64,000 nucleotides of DNA from Oceanobacillus sp. FSL K6-2867 (GTDB lineage: Bacteria; Bacillota; Bacilli; Bacillales; Amphibacillaceae): NCBI RefSeq assembly GCF_037963145.1, contig NZ_CP150144.1, positions 1,984,001-2,048,000 of the forward strand. Reading direction: 5' to 3'. Under the pieces are notes generated by a model. It was not told the DNA's origin and did no database searches. It was given only the letters and a program-made list of their open reading frames with translations. How positions within the stretch are numbered: the first letter of the stretch is position 1; every line of letters starts with the position of its first letter. A program made the translations under genes and the position numbers. Shown here piece after piece: positions 42,928-56,930 of the stretch.

Positions 42928-43804
42928 ATTCTTCTTCCTCATCATCATCTTCTTCTAAATATGGCAAACCTGTACGAAGTAAACCTCTCGTCTCCACTCC
43001 GCCCATTCCCTTTTCCCCAGTCATCGTATTGCGTAAAGCATCCCATACACTGACACTTTCCATAAATGGGGTATAGGCAATTTTAGCTGCAATATAGACA
43101 GGATCTAACGCGTGAATATTTATCCTTAATGGTGAGCTGGCATAATTTGCTCCAGCACGTATAAGCGACTCAAAATGGGATTGACAGGCGCCAGCAAAGA
43201 TCACAAGCTGATCTAGATTAGAACTCTTCCTTCTTGCCTCTCTTACGGCCTCAGCAAAGTATTTAGAATGTCGATAGGCACGCAAGTCATTTTTGAATCC
43301 TTTATTCTTTGAATAAGCATCATGCCCCGTAATAACGATAATATCGGGACCAATTCGCTCTACTAACCCACCAATCTCACTCGGCATTTCCTTTTCATTT
43401 AAATGAACCCCATGAACCTGCAATCCAATGCGCTGGTATAGGGAAATACATTTTCTTAAGTACATCGGATCTCCATCTAAGTGAAGAACCTTTGCAGGGA
43501 GTTGGAAAAACTTCGCATTATTCAAATAACCATCTGTTGATTGATACATCCTTTTTTCCTTCATCAACTGATAATCCTGACGGAATAAACGATAAGAGAA
43601 TTCTTCTTTCTCCTTTTCCTTCTGTTTCCGCCTTTCTACATCCTGACGCTTTGCTACAACAAGATCATGAAGTGGAGCATCTACCTCAAGTCGCATTTCT
43701 GCCCCATGCAGAATAGCAATGTCTTTATTTAGTTCAGCTACACGAAATAGCAGATCATGCTGATAGGAACTACGTGTAACAAGTTCTCCAATAGTTATGC
43801 CCAT
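42926..43804 (-). CDS. yabG: YabG, sporulation-specific protease
   Basis: 292 residues, full YabG length. A cysteine-protease-like family that processes spore coat proteins and, in clostridia, germination factors. Visible: VLHLDGDPMYLRKCISLYQ near 108, VITGHDAYSKNKGFKND near 155 and FAGACQSHFESLIRAGANYA near 205; the GHD and GACQSHFE His/Cys pair are the likely catalytic region. The C-terminus is acidic (DDDEEEE). GAGGTGG precedes the ATG. Likely sigma-K as in B. subtilis. Confidence 0.95.
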   Translation of the reverse strand: MGITIGELVTRSSYQHDLLFRVAELNKDIAILHGAEMRLEVDAPLHDLVVAKRQDVERRKQKEKEKEEFSYRLFRQDYQLMKEKRMYQSTDGYLNNAKFFQLPAKVLHLDGDPMYLRKCISLYQRIGLQVHGVHLNEKEMPSEIGGLVERIGPDIIVITGHDAYSKNKGFKNDLRAYRHSKYFAEAVREARRKSSNLDQLVIFAGACQSHFESLIRAGANYASSPLRINIHALDPVYIAAKIAYTPFMESVSVWDALRNTMTGEKGMGGVETRGLLRTGLPYLEEDDDEEEE

Positions 43805-44010
43805 ATATCCACCTCTTAGCCTTCAGTTATTCTATAGACTATGTGATAGCCTAGAACCCTGTGCCTAGAAATGTTTAAGCATAAGCTCTTCATGGAGTTG
43901 TCAAAAAGGAAATAGCTGTCTCAAGAATATAATTCGTAAAGGTTAAGGGAAATCTGGGGAGTCAAGTTAACGGCAAAAAACAATGGTGGGCAGTCTGAAA
44001 GATGGGTAGT

Positions 44011-44058
44011 TGCCAAAAAAGCTATTGTCGCGGTAGCACGACAATAGCTTTTTTGGCA
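44011..44058 (-). terminator. rsmA terminator
   Basis: A perfect 20-bp inverted repeat with an 8-base loop directly abuts the rsmA stop codon; T6 within the 3' arm on either strand. Confidence 0.88.
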
Positions 44059-45493
<1,435 letters not shown>

Positions 45494-45595
45494 TCGATTT
45501 CCTCCACTGCTTATACGATTCGTATATAAAATAATGCTCTTACCATTTTAGCATGATAAGAGCATTTTATTCTATCGTTTATCGAAAACATTGTT

Positions 45596-46813
45596 TTAAT
45601 CTAACACCTTAACCTGGACGGTTTTCACTCCCCATGAATAGGCATCAGATTTTGATGGTACATGGACATCAATGCGATTTCCTTTTATATTCCCGCCTGT
45701 ATCACCAGCAATTGCTTCTCCATATCCTTCAACCCATACCTTCGCTCCAAGTGGAATCACATTCGGGTCTACAGCAATTACTTTCATATTCGGATTAGCT
45801 CCCAGGTTAATTCCAGTAGCTGTTACACCTGAACAGCCACCACATTCTGACGTGAATGCACTTGCTGTCACTGTAATTGTTTTACCACCTTGGCTACTGT
45901 CCTTTGGTGTTTCATTAGCAAGTGTAACAAGATTGGACTCCTGAACTTCTTCTTTCGTTCCAATTGCTACAACACGATTAACACTTTTTTCTCTCACGTC
46001 TTCGCTGACTAGTTCCCGGCTTACTTCCTCACCGTTTTCCTTTGTTACTTTAAAACGCTTTGTAACCGTTCCTTCTTCACCTTCAGAAATGACCTGTTCT
46101 TCTCCTTTTAAAAGCGAGCTATCTTGACGTTCCTCTACGTCAAATGCGATTTTTTCTGTAACTTCCTCTTCATCGATAGCTACACGAACAATATCAATAG
46201 TCTTTCCTTTGTTTACTTTTTTATCGAGCGCTGGAGTGATTCGATCATGAGAGCTTTTTTTATAATCAATATCTGCTTCCTTAAGCAAATCATTTACCGT
46301 TCCACCTGTTGTCCAGAATTTTTTCTTATTCCCACCGTCATTAATCGTTACCTGATATGCCTTAGCAACCTCGATATGTAAGCCAGCTTCCGTTTCTTCT
46401 GTTAGCTGATGTGATATTTCATCGCGCTCTTTGAAAGACAAATTCTGTTCTTTAAAGAAATCCCCAATGGTATTTGCAGTTGTGTAATAATCCTGTTCTT
46501 TCCCATCAATACTTACTGTAATTTGCTTTGCGGTTTTATACGTTATTTCCATCCCATCTTCAATCAATTCTGTTTCATCATGTGATAAGAAATCGTATGC
46601 TCCAACCGTTATTTCTAATTCGTGAAGCAAGTCTCCAACTGTATTTGAGTTTGTGCTGATTGTTTGTATTTCTCCGTTGTCTGTTATTACTACTTCCGCT
46701 TTCGTTGCTTCCACTAGTACAAACACTGAAAATAAAACAAGTGCTAAAACACCAATACTTGAAATAACCAGCTTCTTTTTCGATGCCGGCAAAAGCTTAT
46801 GAACTAATCCCAT
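45596..46813 (-). CDS. yabE: YabE, cell-wall protein with DUF348, G5 and 3D domains
   Basis: 405 residues. N-terminal membrane segment (about 14-36, LVISSIGVLALVLFSVFVLV), three DUF348 repeats (about 40-205), a G5 domain (about 210-285) and a C-terminal 3D domain with IAGDTGGNIKGNRIDVHVPS, the site of the three conserved Asp. Related to resuscitation-promoting factors and probably cleaves or binds peptidoglycan. Transcribed alone from the promoter at 46839-46867. Confidence 0.93.
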   Translation of the reverse strand: MGLVHKLLPASKKKLVISSIGVLALVLFSVFVLVEATKAEVVITDNGEIQTISTNSNTVGDLLHELEITVGAYDFLSHDETELIEDGMEITYKTAKQITVSIDGKEQDYYTTANTIGDFFKEQNLSFKERDEISHQLTEETEAGLHIEVAKAYQVTINDGGNKKKFWTTGGTVNDLLKEADIDYKKSSHDRITPALDKKVNKGKTIDIVRVAIDEEEVTEKIAFDVEERQDSSLLKGEEQVISEGEEGTVTKRFKVTKENGEEVSRELVSEDVREKSVNRVVAIGTKEEVQESNLVTLANETPKDSSQGGKTITVTASAFTSECGGCSGVTATGINLGANPNMKVIAVDPNVIPLGAKVWVEGYGEAIAGDTGGNIKGNRIDVHVPSKSDAYSWGVKTVQVKVLD

Positions 46814-46838
46814 GTGCCTGCCCCCTTATTCCCAATCG

Positions 46839-46867
46839 ATTATATAAACAGGGGGTAGCAAAGTCAA
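46839..46867 (-). promoter_or_regulatory. yabE promoter
   Basis: TTGACT (46862-46867), 17 bases, TATAAT (46839-46844) on the minus strand, 26 bases before the yabE ATG; GGGGGCAGG is the ribosome-binding site. Confidence 0.75.
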
Positions 46868-46989
46868 AGCCACTAGGGTTACGATTCATTTACAGTTGTA
46901 TTACGCACTTTTTGCCTTTCTTATAATTAACCCTTTAAATGTATCAAAAAACCCTGTTATACAGCCCTTTTATACTGTTACATAATTGA

Positions 46990-47030
46990 AATAAAAGGAG
47001 ACTGCTAGCGCTATCAGTCTCCTTTTATTT
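46990..47030 (-). terminator. tatD terminator
   Basis: AAAAGGAGACTG/CAGTCTCCTTTT stem around TAGCGCTA, T-flanked on both strands, 39 bases after the tatD stop. Confidence 0.8.
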
Positions 47031-47068
47031 CCATATTTAGGCTGTATTGTTACATAAAATTACCTTTT

Positions 47069-47836
47069 TTACTTCACGCCAAATAATTCACATGCATTTT
47101 GAGTAGTAGCTTCACCAAGCTCTTCAAGGCTCATCTCCCGTAATTCAGCAATTTTTTCTGCCACTAATTTTACATACGCCGGTTCATTACGCTTTCCGCG
47201 ATTTGGGTGTGGTGCAAGATAAGGTGCATCTGTCTCAATTAGTAATTTGTCTAATGGTACCTGCTTTGCAACCTCTTTCGGTAATGGGGCGTTTTTAAAC
47301 GTTACAGGGCCGCCAAGTGATATATAAAAATTCATGTCCAGACATGCTTGGACATAGTCTACGGAATCGTTATAGCAATGCATGATTCCCCCTACTTCCT
47401 TTGCATTCTCTTCCTGTAAAATTTCAATAATATCTGCTGTCGCCTCTCGATTATGAATTATGATTGGCATGTTTACCCTTTTTGCTAAATGGATTTGCTT
47501 GCGGAATACTTCCTTTTGCACATCTTTTGGTGATTTATCCCAATGATAGTCCAATCCCATTTCACCTATCGCTACAACTTTAGGATGTGATGATAATTCC
47601 TCAATCCAAGCTAGATCTCCATCTGTCATATCAATCGCATCAACCGGATGCCAGCCAACTGCTGCATAAATGTTTTCGTTCTGTTCTGCGATTTCAATTG
47701 CGAGTGGAATGGTTTCACGGTCAAATCCAACAACAACCATTCGGGTTACACCTGCATCCACTGCACGGCTGATCGTTTCTGGCAAATCCTCTGCAAATTG
47801 TCTAGCATTTAAGTGGACATGTGTATCAAATAGCAT
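47069..47836 (-). CDS. tatD: TatD-family metal-dependent DNase
   Basis: 255 residues. TIM-barrel metallohydrolase: DTHVHLNA at 4-11, GEMGLDYHWD near 93, PIIIHNREA near 127, GIMHCYNDS near 152 and ETDAPYLAPHPNRGKRNEP near 203, so all metal ligands are present. The ATG at 47836 has AAAGGATG 6-9 bases upstream and gives the MLFDTH start of homologues; the ATG three codons earlier touches the ribosome-binding site. Called yabD in B. subtilis. Confidence 0.94.
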   Translation of the reverse strand: MLFDTHVHLNARQFAEDLPETISRAVDAGVTRMVVVGFDRETIPLAIEIAEQNENIYAAVGWHPVDAIDMTDGDLAWIEELSSHPKVVAIGEMGLDYHWDKSPKDVQKEVFRKQIHLAKRVNMPIIIHNREATADIIEILQEENAKEVGGIMHCYNDSVDYVQACLDMNFYISLGGPVTFKNAPLPKEVAKQVPLDKLLIETDAPYLAPHPNRGKRNEPAYVKLVAEKIAELREMSLEELGEATTQNACELFGVK

Positions 47837-48081
47837 ATTATTCATCCTTTACATCTGTTAATTAAGTTTCCATAGAATTCTTCTGACGCGAACACTGAAC
47901 TTACACACAAGTTTAAGTTAATGTGCTGGTTCCTCGGCTAATTATAAACATCAGCATTTTCCAACTATAGATTATTCTTTTTCCTGTGAACTTCAGCACT
48001 TTCATATGCAACCCTTTTATGAGCTTCCCACTAAGAAATGTATCGTATTTCTCATTATGCTCGGTAAAGGCTTTACGAAAC

Positions 48082-48111
48082 AAATACCCTGCTAAAATAT
48101 GCAGGGTATTT
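48082..48111 (-). terminator. metG terminator
   Basis: AAATACCCTGC/GCAGGGTATTT stem with an 8-base loop, 9 bases after metG; the T tract (TTTGTTT) is moderate. Confidence 0.65.
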
Positions 48112-48119
48112 ATTATTTA

Positions 48120-50475
<2,356 letters not shown>

Positions 50476-50751
50476 ATGAAATCTACTGGTATTGTACGTA
50501 AAGTTGATGAACTAGGGCGGATAGTCATACCTATTGAACTTCGACGCACATTAGATATCCATGAAAAAGATACAATGGAAATCTATGTTGATAACGATAG
50601 AATTGTCCTTAAGAAATATAAGCCAAACATGACTTGTCAAATTACTGGCGAAACTTCCGATGATAATCTGTCACTGGCCCATGGAAAGCTTGTCGTAAGC
50701 CCAGAAGGCGCACAGGCTCTTTTAGAAGAGATTCAATCGCGCTTAAAATAG
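50476..50751 (+). CDS. abrB: AbrB, transition-state regulator
   Basis: 91 residues. N-terminal swapped-hairpin DNA-binding domain (MKSTGIVRKVDELGRIVIPI) and a C-terminal dimerisation region (about 55-91) with one Cys near 54 (NMTCQITGE). AbrB represses stationary-phase genes, spoVG among them, until Spo0A shuts it off. GGGGGAGG precedes the ATG. It is the only recognised protein gene on the plus strand. Confidence 0.97.
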   Translation: MKSTGIVRKVDELGRIVIPIELRRTLDIHEKDTMEIYVDNDRIVLKKYKPNMTCQITGETSDDNLSLAHGKLVVSPEGAQALLEEIQSRLK

Positions 50752-50798
50752 TTGGCGCAGAATCTCCAAACAAGGCATAAAATGAACATTACAATCAC

Positions 50799-50842
50799 AA
50801 AGAGAGCTGACGCTTGCTGCTTGCACGTCAACTCTCTTTTTT
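50799..50842 (+). terminator. abrB terminator
   Basis: AAAGAGAGcTGACG pairs with CGTCAaCTCTCTTT and ends in T6 on the plus strand, 48 bases after abrB. Confidence 0.85.
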
Positions 50843-50909
50843 AATGGATGAAATAAAAATTCATTCATTTCATATATAATCTTGAAATAACCTTCCACTT
50901 TCAGCTTGC

Positions 50910-51785
50910 CTATTCAATATGATATGTCTGGTAAATATCCCGCTTCGGAATATTTCGATCAACCGCTGCTTGCTTGATTGCATCCTTACTAGATAGTCCC
51001 TTTTCTTCGATATAATGATTAACATGGGCAACAACAGATAAGGATTCCCACCATGCGTCGCCCTTATCTTCCTCTGTTGCATGGCTTGTTCCTTCAACGA
51101 CAAGTACAAATTCCCCGCGCATCTCCACGTTTTCCGCCCAATTCAGCAATTCCTCCGCAGTACCACGAACAAATTCCTCAAATCGTTTTGTCAATTCACG
51201 AGCAATCGCGATGTTCCGATTTCCCAGCTGTTCTTGTATTACTTTCAATGTATCCTTTATCCGATATGGAGACTCATAAAATAGCAAGGTTGCCTTCAAA
51301 CGTTTCAAACGATCCAGTTCAAGTGCTTTATCCTTTTTTTTTCTTGGCAAGAAACCATAAAAGTAAAATTCATCTGTTGGCAAGCCAGACCCAATTAAGC
51401 CACATAATGCAGCATTTGCACCCGGAAGGACGACGACCCTCTGATCTTCTTCAATTACAGCTTGTACAATTTCAAACCCGGGATCCGAAATCGTCGGCAT
51501 ACCGGCATCACTTACAATAGCAATTGATTCGCCTCGCTTGATTCTTTCCAAAAGCTGTTCTTCCCGAGCTGTTTTATTATGCTCATGATAGCTTATCAAA
51601 GGCGTTGAAAGCTCAAAATGATTGAGAAGCTTTTTTGTATTTCTCGTATCCTCTGCTGCAATTAAGCTTACAGATTTCAGAATTTTTAACGCACGAAATG
51701 TAATATCCTCCAGGTTGCCAATTGGTGTTGGAACAACGTATAAAACACCTGCCGTCTCGTCGTCAAAGCTCTTTTGAATGTTCAT
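50910..51785 (-). CDS. rsmI: 16S rRNA C1402 2'-O-methyltransferase RsmI
   Basis: 291 residues; SAM-dependent tetrapyrrole-methylase-fold enzyme acting on the decoding-site C1402. YVVPTPIGNLEDITFRAL near 17-34, AAEDTRNTKKLLNHF, IVSDAGMPTISDPG near 90 and LFYESPYRI near 165 are family marks. Called yabC/yraL type in Bacillus. It overlaps yazA by 23 bases. Confidence 0.96.
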   Translation of the reverse strand: MNIQKSFDDETAGVLYVVPTPIGNLEDITFRALKILKSVSLIAAEDTRNTKKLLNHFELSTPLISYHEHNKTAREEQLLERIKRGESIAIVSDAGMPTISDPGFEIVQAVIEEDQRVVVLPGANAALCGLIGSGLPTDEFYFYGFLPRKKKDKALELDRLKRLKATLLFYESPYRIKDTLKVIQEQLGNRNIAIARELTKRFEEFVRGTAEELLNWAENVEMRGEFVLVVEGTSHATEEDKGDAWWESLSVVAHVNHYIEEKGLSSKDAIKQAAVDRNIPKRDIYQTYHIE

Positions 51786-52053
51786 TTTGCAACGTCTCCT
51801 TCTGCCACTTCTGAATCAGCAGCATTTTTTCAGTACGAGAAAGCTGCTTAATTCGGTATTCTTGCTGCATCGCCGCTTCCTTCGTCGTAAATTGTTCAAC
51901 AAATACAACTTGAAATGGTCCTCTCCCTCGAGTATATTTCGCACCCTTACCAGATTCATGCATACTTAAGCGCCTATCTAAATTATTTGTATATCCAGTA
52001 TAAAGCGAACCATCCTTGCAACAAAGGATGTAGACGACATGTTCACATACCAT
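51763..52053 (-). CDS. yazA: GIY-YIG nuclease-domain protein YazA
   Basis: 96 residues, a single GIY-YIG domain: [18 protein letters not shown] near 6-23 with the YTGYT core, R near 27 and E near 67. UPF0213 family; activity and substrate unknown. The ATG at 52053 (AGAGGAAAT upstream) is used; the longer reading overlaps yabB out of frame. It overlaps yabB by 11 bases and rsmI by 23, a tight yabB-yazA-rsmI unit. Confidence 0.92.
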   Translation of the reverse strand: MVCEHVVYILCCKDGSLYTGYTNNLDRRLSMHESGKGAKYTRGRGPFQVVFVEQFTTKEAAMQQEYRIKQLSRTEKMLLIQKWQKETLQNEHSKEL

Positions 52054-52792
52054 AAATAATTTCCTCTGCTTCCTTCGTATACGTGCCGTCTGCTTCATAA
52101 ATATATAAGGGGGGCAGGATTTTCAAGTCGGCTTTCCCATCCCGGATACCTTCTATTAAAAGCATGTTTGCTTCTCTTCCTCGCTTTGGATATACAAGCT
52201 GCATACGCTTCGGCTCTAATTTATACTTTCTAAAAAGCTCCATAATATCAACGAGTCTCCCTGGTCGATGAACCATTGCGACTTTTCCGCCTGGTCGCAC
52301 ATGTAATTTACAGGCCTTTACAACATCTTCCAGCGTACAATATACTTCATGCCGGGCGATCGTCAAAAATTCATTATGATTATGTTCAGTTCTTGAAGGT
52401 GTTTTAAAATATGGAGGGTTGCACGTAACGACATCAAAGCTGCTTTGTCCGAGTACCGGCTGCATTTCCTTTAAATCGCCATGCAGCATCGTTAGCTGGT
52501 CGGAAAGTGTATTTAACTTCACATTTCTTTCTGCCATATGGAAAATGCGTTCCTGAATTTCTACACCCGTTATCTCAGCATTTGTTCTTTTTGATAAAAG
52601 CAAGGGTATGACACCATTTCCGGTGCATAAATCCAATACTTTTCCCCGCTTTATAGGCACGTAAGCAAAGTGAGCAAGTAGTACGGCATCCAAGGAAAAG
52701 GCAAAAGCTGTCGGGCTTTGGATAATTTGCATCCGCTCATCGTTTAATAAATAATCCATTCGTTCATCATTATATAATTGTACCTGTACCAT
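52043..52792 (-). CDS. yabB: TrmN6-like methyltransferase YabB
   Basis: 249 residues. Rossmann methyltransferase: [15 protein letters not shown] near 48-62, [15 protein letters not shown] near 75 and the N6-adenine-type catalytic NPPYF near 126. By homology it methylates A37 of tRNA1(Val). AAGGAG precedes the ATG. A terminator at 52826-52862 separates it from yabA. Confidence 0.92.
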   Translation of the reverse strand: MVQVQLYNDERMDYLLNDERMQIIQSPTAFAFSLDAVLLAHFAYVPIKRGKVLDLCTGNGVIPLLLSKRTNAEITGVEIQERIFHMAERNVKLNTLSDQLTMLHGDLKEMQPVLGQSSFDVVTCNPPYFKTPSRTEHNHNEFLTIARHEVYCTLEDVVKACKLHVRPGGKVAMVHRPGRLVDIMELFRKYKLEPKRMQLVYPKRGREANMLLIEGIRDGKADLKILPPLYIYEADGTYTKEAEEIIYGM

Positions 52793-52825
52793 CGTTAACT
52801 CCTTACTATTAAAAGCTGCCTAATG

Positions 52826-52862
52826 AAAAGAAAGCTGCCTCGTACATATATCGAGACAGCAG
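52826..52862 (-). terminator. yabA terminator
   Basis: GCTGtCTCG/CGAGgCAGC stem with a 9-base loop and TTTCTTTT on the minus strand. It lies 140 bases after yabA; the gap between holds no gene. Confidence 0.65.
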
Positions 52863-53002
52863 TAATAGTCCTCATTAGAAAACCTGGAATTCATTAAAGG
52901 GATTCTTAAAAGATAGTTCTTCACTTTCTTAAATTCCTTATACCTTTAAGTTTGGTTTTTACCTTAAGCAAATGCCTTCATTGCACGTATGCAAAAAAGC
53001 TT

Positions 53003-53350
53003 TTATTTTGTTTTCTCAAAAAAGTCAAGGCAGAAAATGCAGTCTTCATCTCTCCTTGGGCTTCCAAATTCCAGATTACATATATGAAAACCTTCTTCAT
53101 ATAATCTAGCGAGATTATCATATCCTTCACCAGGGAAGCTTCCTTTGGAAGTTTTCTTATCCGAAGTTTCATCCGCAGCTTCTTTTTGGTGATCAAGATG
53201 GTTACGCAAATTATGGTTTTCAACAGCAAGTCGGTGATTTTCTTCGAGCAGCTCACTTAAACGCCCCTTTAAATCACCAAGCTGTTCATACAGCTCGCCA
53301 ATTTGTTTTTCCATATCTGAAACCTGGTCAAAAATTTCTCTGTTCCTCAC
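53003..53350 (-). CDS. yabA: YabA, replication initiation control protein
   Basis: 115 residues. N-terminal leucine-rich coiled coil (about 5-60) for tetramerisation and a C-terminal zinc-binding domain (HICNLEFG and DCIFCLDFF, with CxxC near 105). YabA bridges DnaA and DnaN to limit re-initiation. The GTG at 53350 lies 7 bases after GAGGTGA; an earlier GTG abuts it. It follows ricT by 14 bases. Confidence 0.95.
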   Translation of the reverse strand: MRNREIFDQVSDMEKQIGELYEQLGDLKGRLSELLEENHRLAVENHNLRNHLDHQKEAADETSDKKTSKGSFPGEGYDNLARLYEEGFHICNLEFGSPRRDEDCIFCLDFFEKTK

Positions 53351-53364
53351 GCCCACTCACCTCA

Positions 53365-54189
53365 TCATTCTGTGGCTTGCGCTAAAATTCCTTCATTTAT
53401 TAATTCATCTAAAGTATATTCAACAACGCGTTCCTTCTCCGGAATTTCAATCTGGATGAGTCGTTCAAGTATATTCAGACCAACAACTTTCCCTTTTCCA
53501 TATGGCGTTACGATTGCTTCGCCAATATCCGGCAAGTCACGCTTTGCAGTTTCATACGTATCATTTTCATATTTTAAACAGCACATCAGTCTACCACATA
53601 ACCCAGATATTTTCGCTGGGTTAAGGGAAAGATTTTGATCCTTCGCCATTTTTATTGATACTGGCTCGAAATCCCCTAAAAACGTTGAACAACAAAGCAT
53701 TCTGCCGCATGGGCCAATACCACCAAGCATTTTCGCTTCATCACGCACACCAATTTGGCGCAGTTCAATTCTCGTTTTAAACATAGAGGCCAAATCCTTC
53801 ACTAAATTTCGGAAGTCGACCCTACCATCTGCTGTGAAATAAAAAATAATTTTATTGCGATCAAATGTGTATTCTACTTCAACCAGATTCATATCGAGCT
53901 TATGCTGCTCAATCTTATCTGAACATATATGAAATGCTTTATCCGCTTGTTCCTGATTTTCTAAAACGGACAGCTTATCTTTCTCGTCAGCGACACGGAT
54001 TACCTTTTTCAATGGAAGGACAACATCTTCTTCATCAACATGTTTATTCGTGATAACAACCTTCCCAAATTCAATCCCTCGTATCGTCTCTACTATAACA
54101 TAACTGTCCAAGGAAATATTTTCTGCCCCTGGATCAAAATAATATATTTTACCCGCCTTTTTAAAACGGACACCTATAACCTCAATCAT
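53365..54189 (-). CDS. ricT: RicT (YaaT), subunit of the Y-complex
   Basis: 274 residues, PSP1 domain. Conserved Cys cluster GPCGRMLCCSTFLGDF and SGLCGRLMCCLKYE (about 158-215) coordinates an iron-sulfur cluster. With RlbA/YmcA and YlbF it stimulates RNase Y cleavage and aids sporulation, competence and biofilm. Six bases after holB, so cotranscribed. Confidence 0.95.
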   Translation of the reverse strand: MIEVIGVRFKKAGKIYYFDPGAENISLDSYVIVETIRGIEFGKVVITNKHVDEEDVVLPLKKVIRVADEKDKLSVLENQEQADKAFHICSDKIEQHKLDMNLVEVEYTFDRNKIIFYFTADGRVDFRNLVKDLASMFKTRIELRQIGVRDEAKMLGGIGPCGRMLCCSTFLGDFEPVSIKMAKDQNLSLNPAKISGLCGRLMCCLKYENDTYETAKRDLPDIGEAIVTPYGKGKVVGLNILERLIQIEIPEKERVVEYTLDELINEGILAQATE

Positions 54190-54195
54190 TCCTTT

Positions 54196-55185
54196 TCACC
54201 TCTTTATTTGAAGTGCTAGTTGTTCAATCACCAAGGTGGGTTGAACATTTTGCTTCAATTTCCTCTTTGCCTGCAGTACGAAATTCAAGCTATTCACAAG
54301 ATGTTCCTGGGAGAAGGACATTACTGCCTTTTCAAGAAGCGAATCATTGGAGGTGAAAAATACCATCATATCCTCATTTCCAATATGATAATAAAGAATA
54401 TCCTTAAAAGCCAGAAGTAATAAATCCAATCCTTGCTCCTGCTCTTGTCGCTCCTTAAAATGGTCTACCCAGCGACTGTGAATAAAGAGATAAACGTCTT
54501 CAGGCTTTGTGATAAATATTTCTATTAATTGTACCATTAGTTTTCTAGCTTCTGCAAACCCGGCATCCTCGCTCCATCTAAAGGCCTCATCGAAGTTATT
54601 CGTGAGAGCACTAATAAGCACAGCTTGATTCTTTTCCATTCCTTGCTCGATTAATTGGTTTTGAAAAGAAGCAGCATGGAGCGGTTTTAAATCAATAACC
54701 TGGCAGCGCGAACGGATTGTTGGAATAATCGATTGACTATTCTCCGTCAGCATTATCGCTGTCGTTTCTTTACTTGGCTCTTCTAAAAACTTTAAAATCC
54801 TGTTTGCGGCATTGACAGTCAATGTGTCTGCATCCTTAATGACATATACTTTTTGATTGGATTCGAGACCCGAGTACGTAAATTCCTTCTGCAAATTACG
54901 CACTTGTTCAATTTTAATTGATTGTCCTTCCGGTTCAATCCAATGTACGTCAGGATGATTATGAGACTCAATTCGTTTGCAGTTATTACATTCATTACAC
55001 GGTTCTATACCTGATTTATTTTGACAGAACAGACCTTTGGCAATGAGTAAGGCAATTGCGCCTTTTCCTGTCCCTCGTTCGCCTTGGAGCAAATACGCAT
55101 GAGAAATCCGATCTTTTTTAATGCTATTTGTTATAATACGTGTTGCTAGCGGCTGCACATCAGCCACTTGAGACCATGTTTTCAT
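54196..55185 (-). CDS. holB: DNA polymerase III delta' subunit
   Basis: 329 residues. Clamp-loader AAA+ fold: QGERGTGKGAIALLIAKG near 35 and zinc cluster CQNKSGIEPCNECNNC near 55-70 as in delta'/DnaX; EPSKETTAIMLTE near 143. It loads the sliding clamp with DnaX (60619). It lies downstream of repeat copy D. Confidence 0.95.
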   Translation of the reverse strand: MKTWSQVADVQPLATRIITNSIKKDRISHAYLLQGERGTGKGAIALLIAKGLFCQNKSGIEPCNECNNCKRIESHNHPDVHWIEPEGQSIKIEQVRNLQKEFTYSGLESNQKVYVIKDADTLTVNAANRILKFLEEPSKETTAIMLTENSQSIIPTIRSRCQVIDLKPLHAASFQNQLIEQGMEKNQAVLISALTNNFDEAFRWSEDAGFAEARKLMVQLIEIFITKPEDVYLFIHSRWVDHFKERQEQEQGLDLLLLAFKDILYYHIGNEDMMVFFTSNDSLLEKAVMSFSQEHLVNSLNFVLQAKRKLKQNVQPTLVIEQLALQIKR

Positions 55186-55251
55186 ATGTATCCGTCCTTA
55201 AGCTTTAACTTCTTTATTAAATATAATGATTTGACTCAATAATTACTTGTA

Positions 55252-55469
55252 CTGGAACAGCCACGTCCAGCTCCCAACGACTAGCGGGACTTGCCGACCG
55301 TCAAGACATGAGGCTTAGTCACTCCTATACCCTTGCGGTGAAATCAGGCATCGCTCTTCGATCGCCATGTTTCCTTTATCTTCTCCGAAGGATTGTTCAA
55401 CTCGGCGAACCACCCCAAAGTTCAGGGCGCAGTCCGTACCTCGCTAAACGGGCTCCTCCGTTTTTGTTC
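55252..55469 (-). repeat. Dispersed intergenic repeat, copy D (full length)
   Basis: Read on the minus strand it starts GAACAAAAACGGAGGAGCCC immediately after the yaaR stop codon, passes GCGAGGTACGGACTG, GGAGAAGATAAAGGAAACA, AAGGGTATAGGAGTGACTAAG and CCTCATGTCTTGACGG, and ends GGGAGCTGGACGTGGC. It is the least decayed long copy and fills most of the 284-base yaaR-holB gap. Confidence 0.7.
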
Positions 55470-55904
55470 TTACGTATATATATTAATCAGTAATCCTTTA
55501 ATTTCTCCGATAAGTGCTAGGATATCTACTGTCTTCTTTTCCTGATTCATAATTTCCTCTGTAAGCTTGATTAGTTTTTCATCGACTTGCTTGACGATTG
55601 CTAATTTTCGAGTTTGTCTATCAAAGCCAAAATGATGTGATTTATCTAAGGTATATCCAGCATAAACCGTCTTCTGCAGAAATCCTTTCACCATTCGTTT
55701 GAATGCGGCCAATTCACGAAATGACCGATAACGAGCAAGCTTATTTCCTTGCTTCGCAATATTATTAACAAGTTGCTGTAATTCCTGATGCTTTAAGTTT
55801 TGTGTTTGGGACTGAACCATTTTATGGAAAGCCTGCTTATCTGCACTCGCCTTGCGTGCATATTTCGGCTCCAAATTGGCTTGCATTTCGTTTGTAATTT
55901 TCAT
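55470..55904 (-). CDS. yaaR: YaaR, DUF327 protein
   Basis: 144 residues, mostly helical and charged, no membrane segment. Marks FRELAAFKRMVKGFLQKTV and SHHFGFDRQTRKLAIVKQVDEKL fit the YaaR family found between yaaQ and holB in Bacillaceae. Function unknown. Its stop codon abuts repeat copy D. Confidence 0.9.
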   Translation of the reverse strand: MKITNEMQANLEPKYARKASADKQAFHKMVQSQTQNLKHQELQQLVNNIAKQGNKLARYRSFRELAAFKRMVKGFLQKTVYAGYTLDKSHHFGFDRQTRKLAIVKQVDEKLIKLTEEIMNQEKKTVDILALIGEIKGLLINIYT

Positions 55905-55943
55905 TTGGTCCAGCCCCTTTCTTAGAGGTAATACATTTGTTTA

Positions 55944-56914
<971 letters not shown>

Positions 56915-56930
56915 GTATAAATCTCCTTCA

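Noticed and set aside
52978..53256. 92-codon minus-strand frame inside yabA
   Set aside because: Out-of-frame shadow of yabA, whose coiled coil and zinc cysteines are clear.
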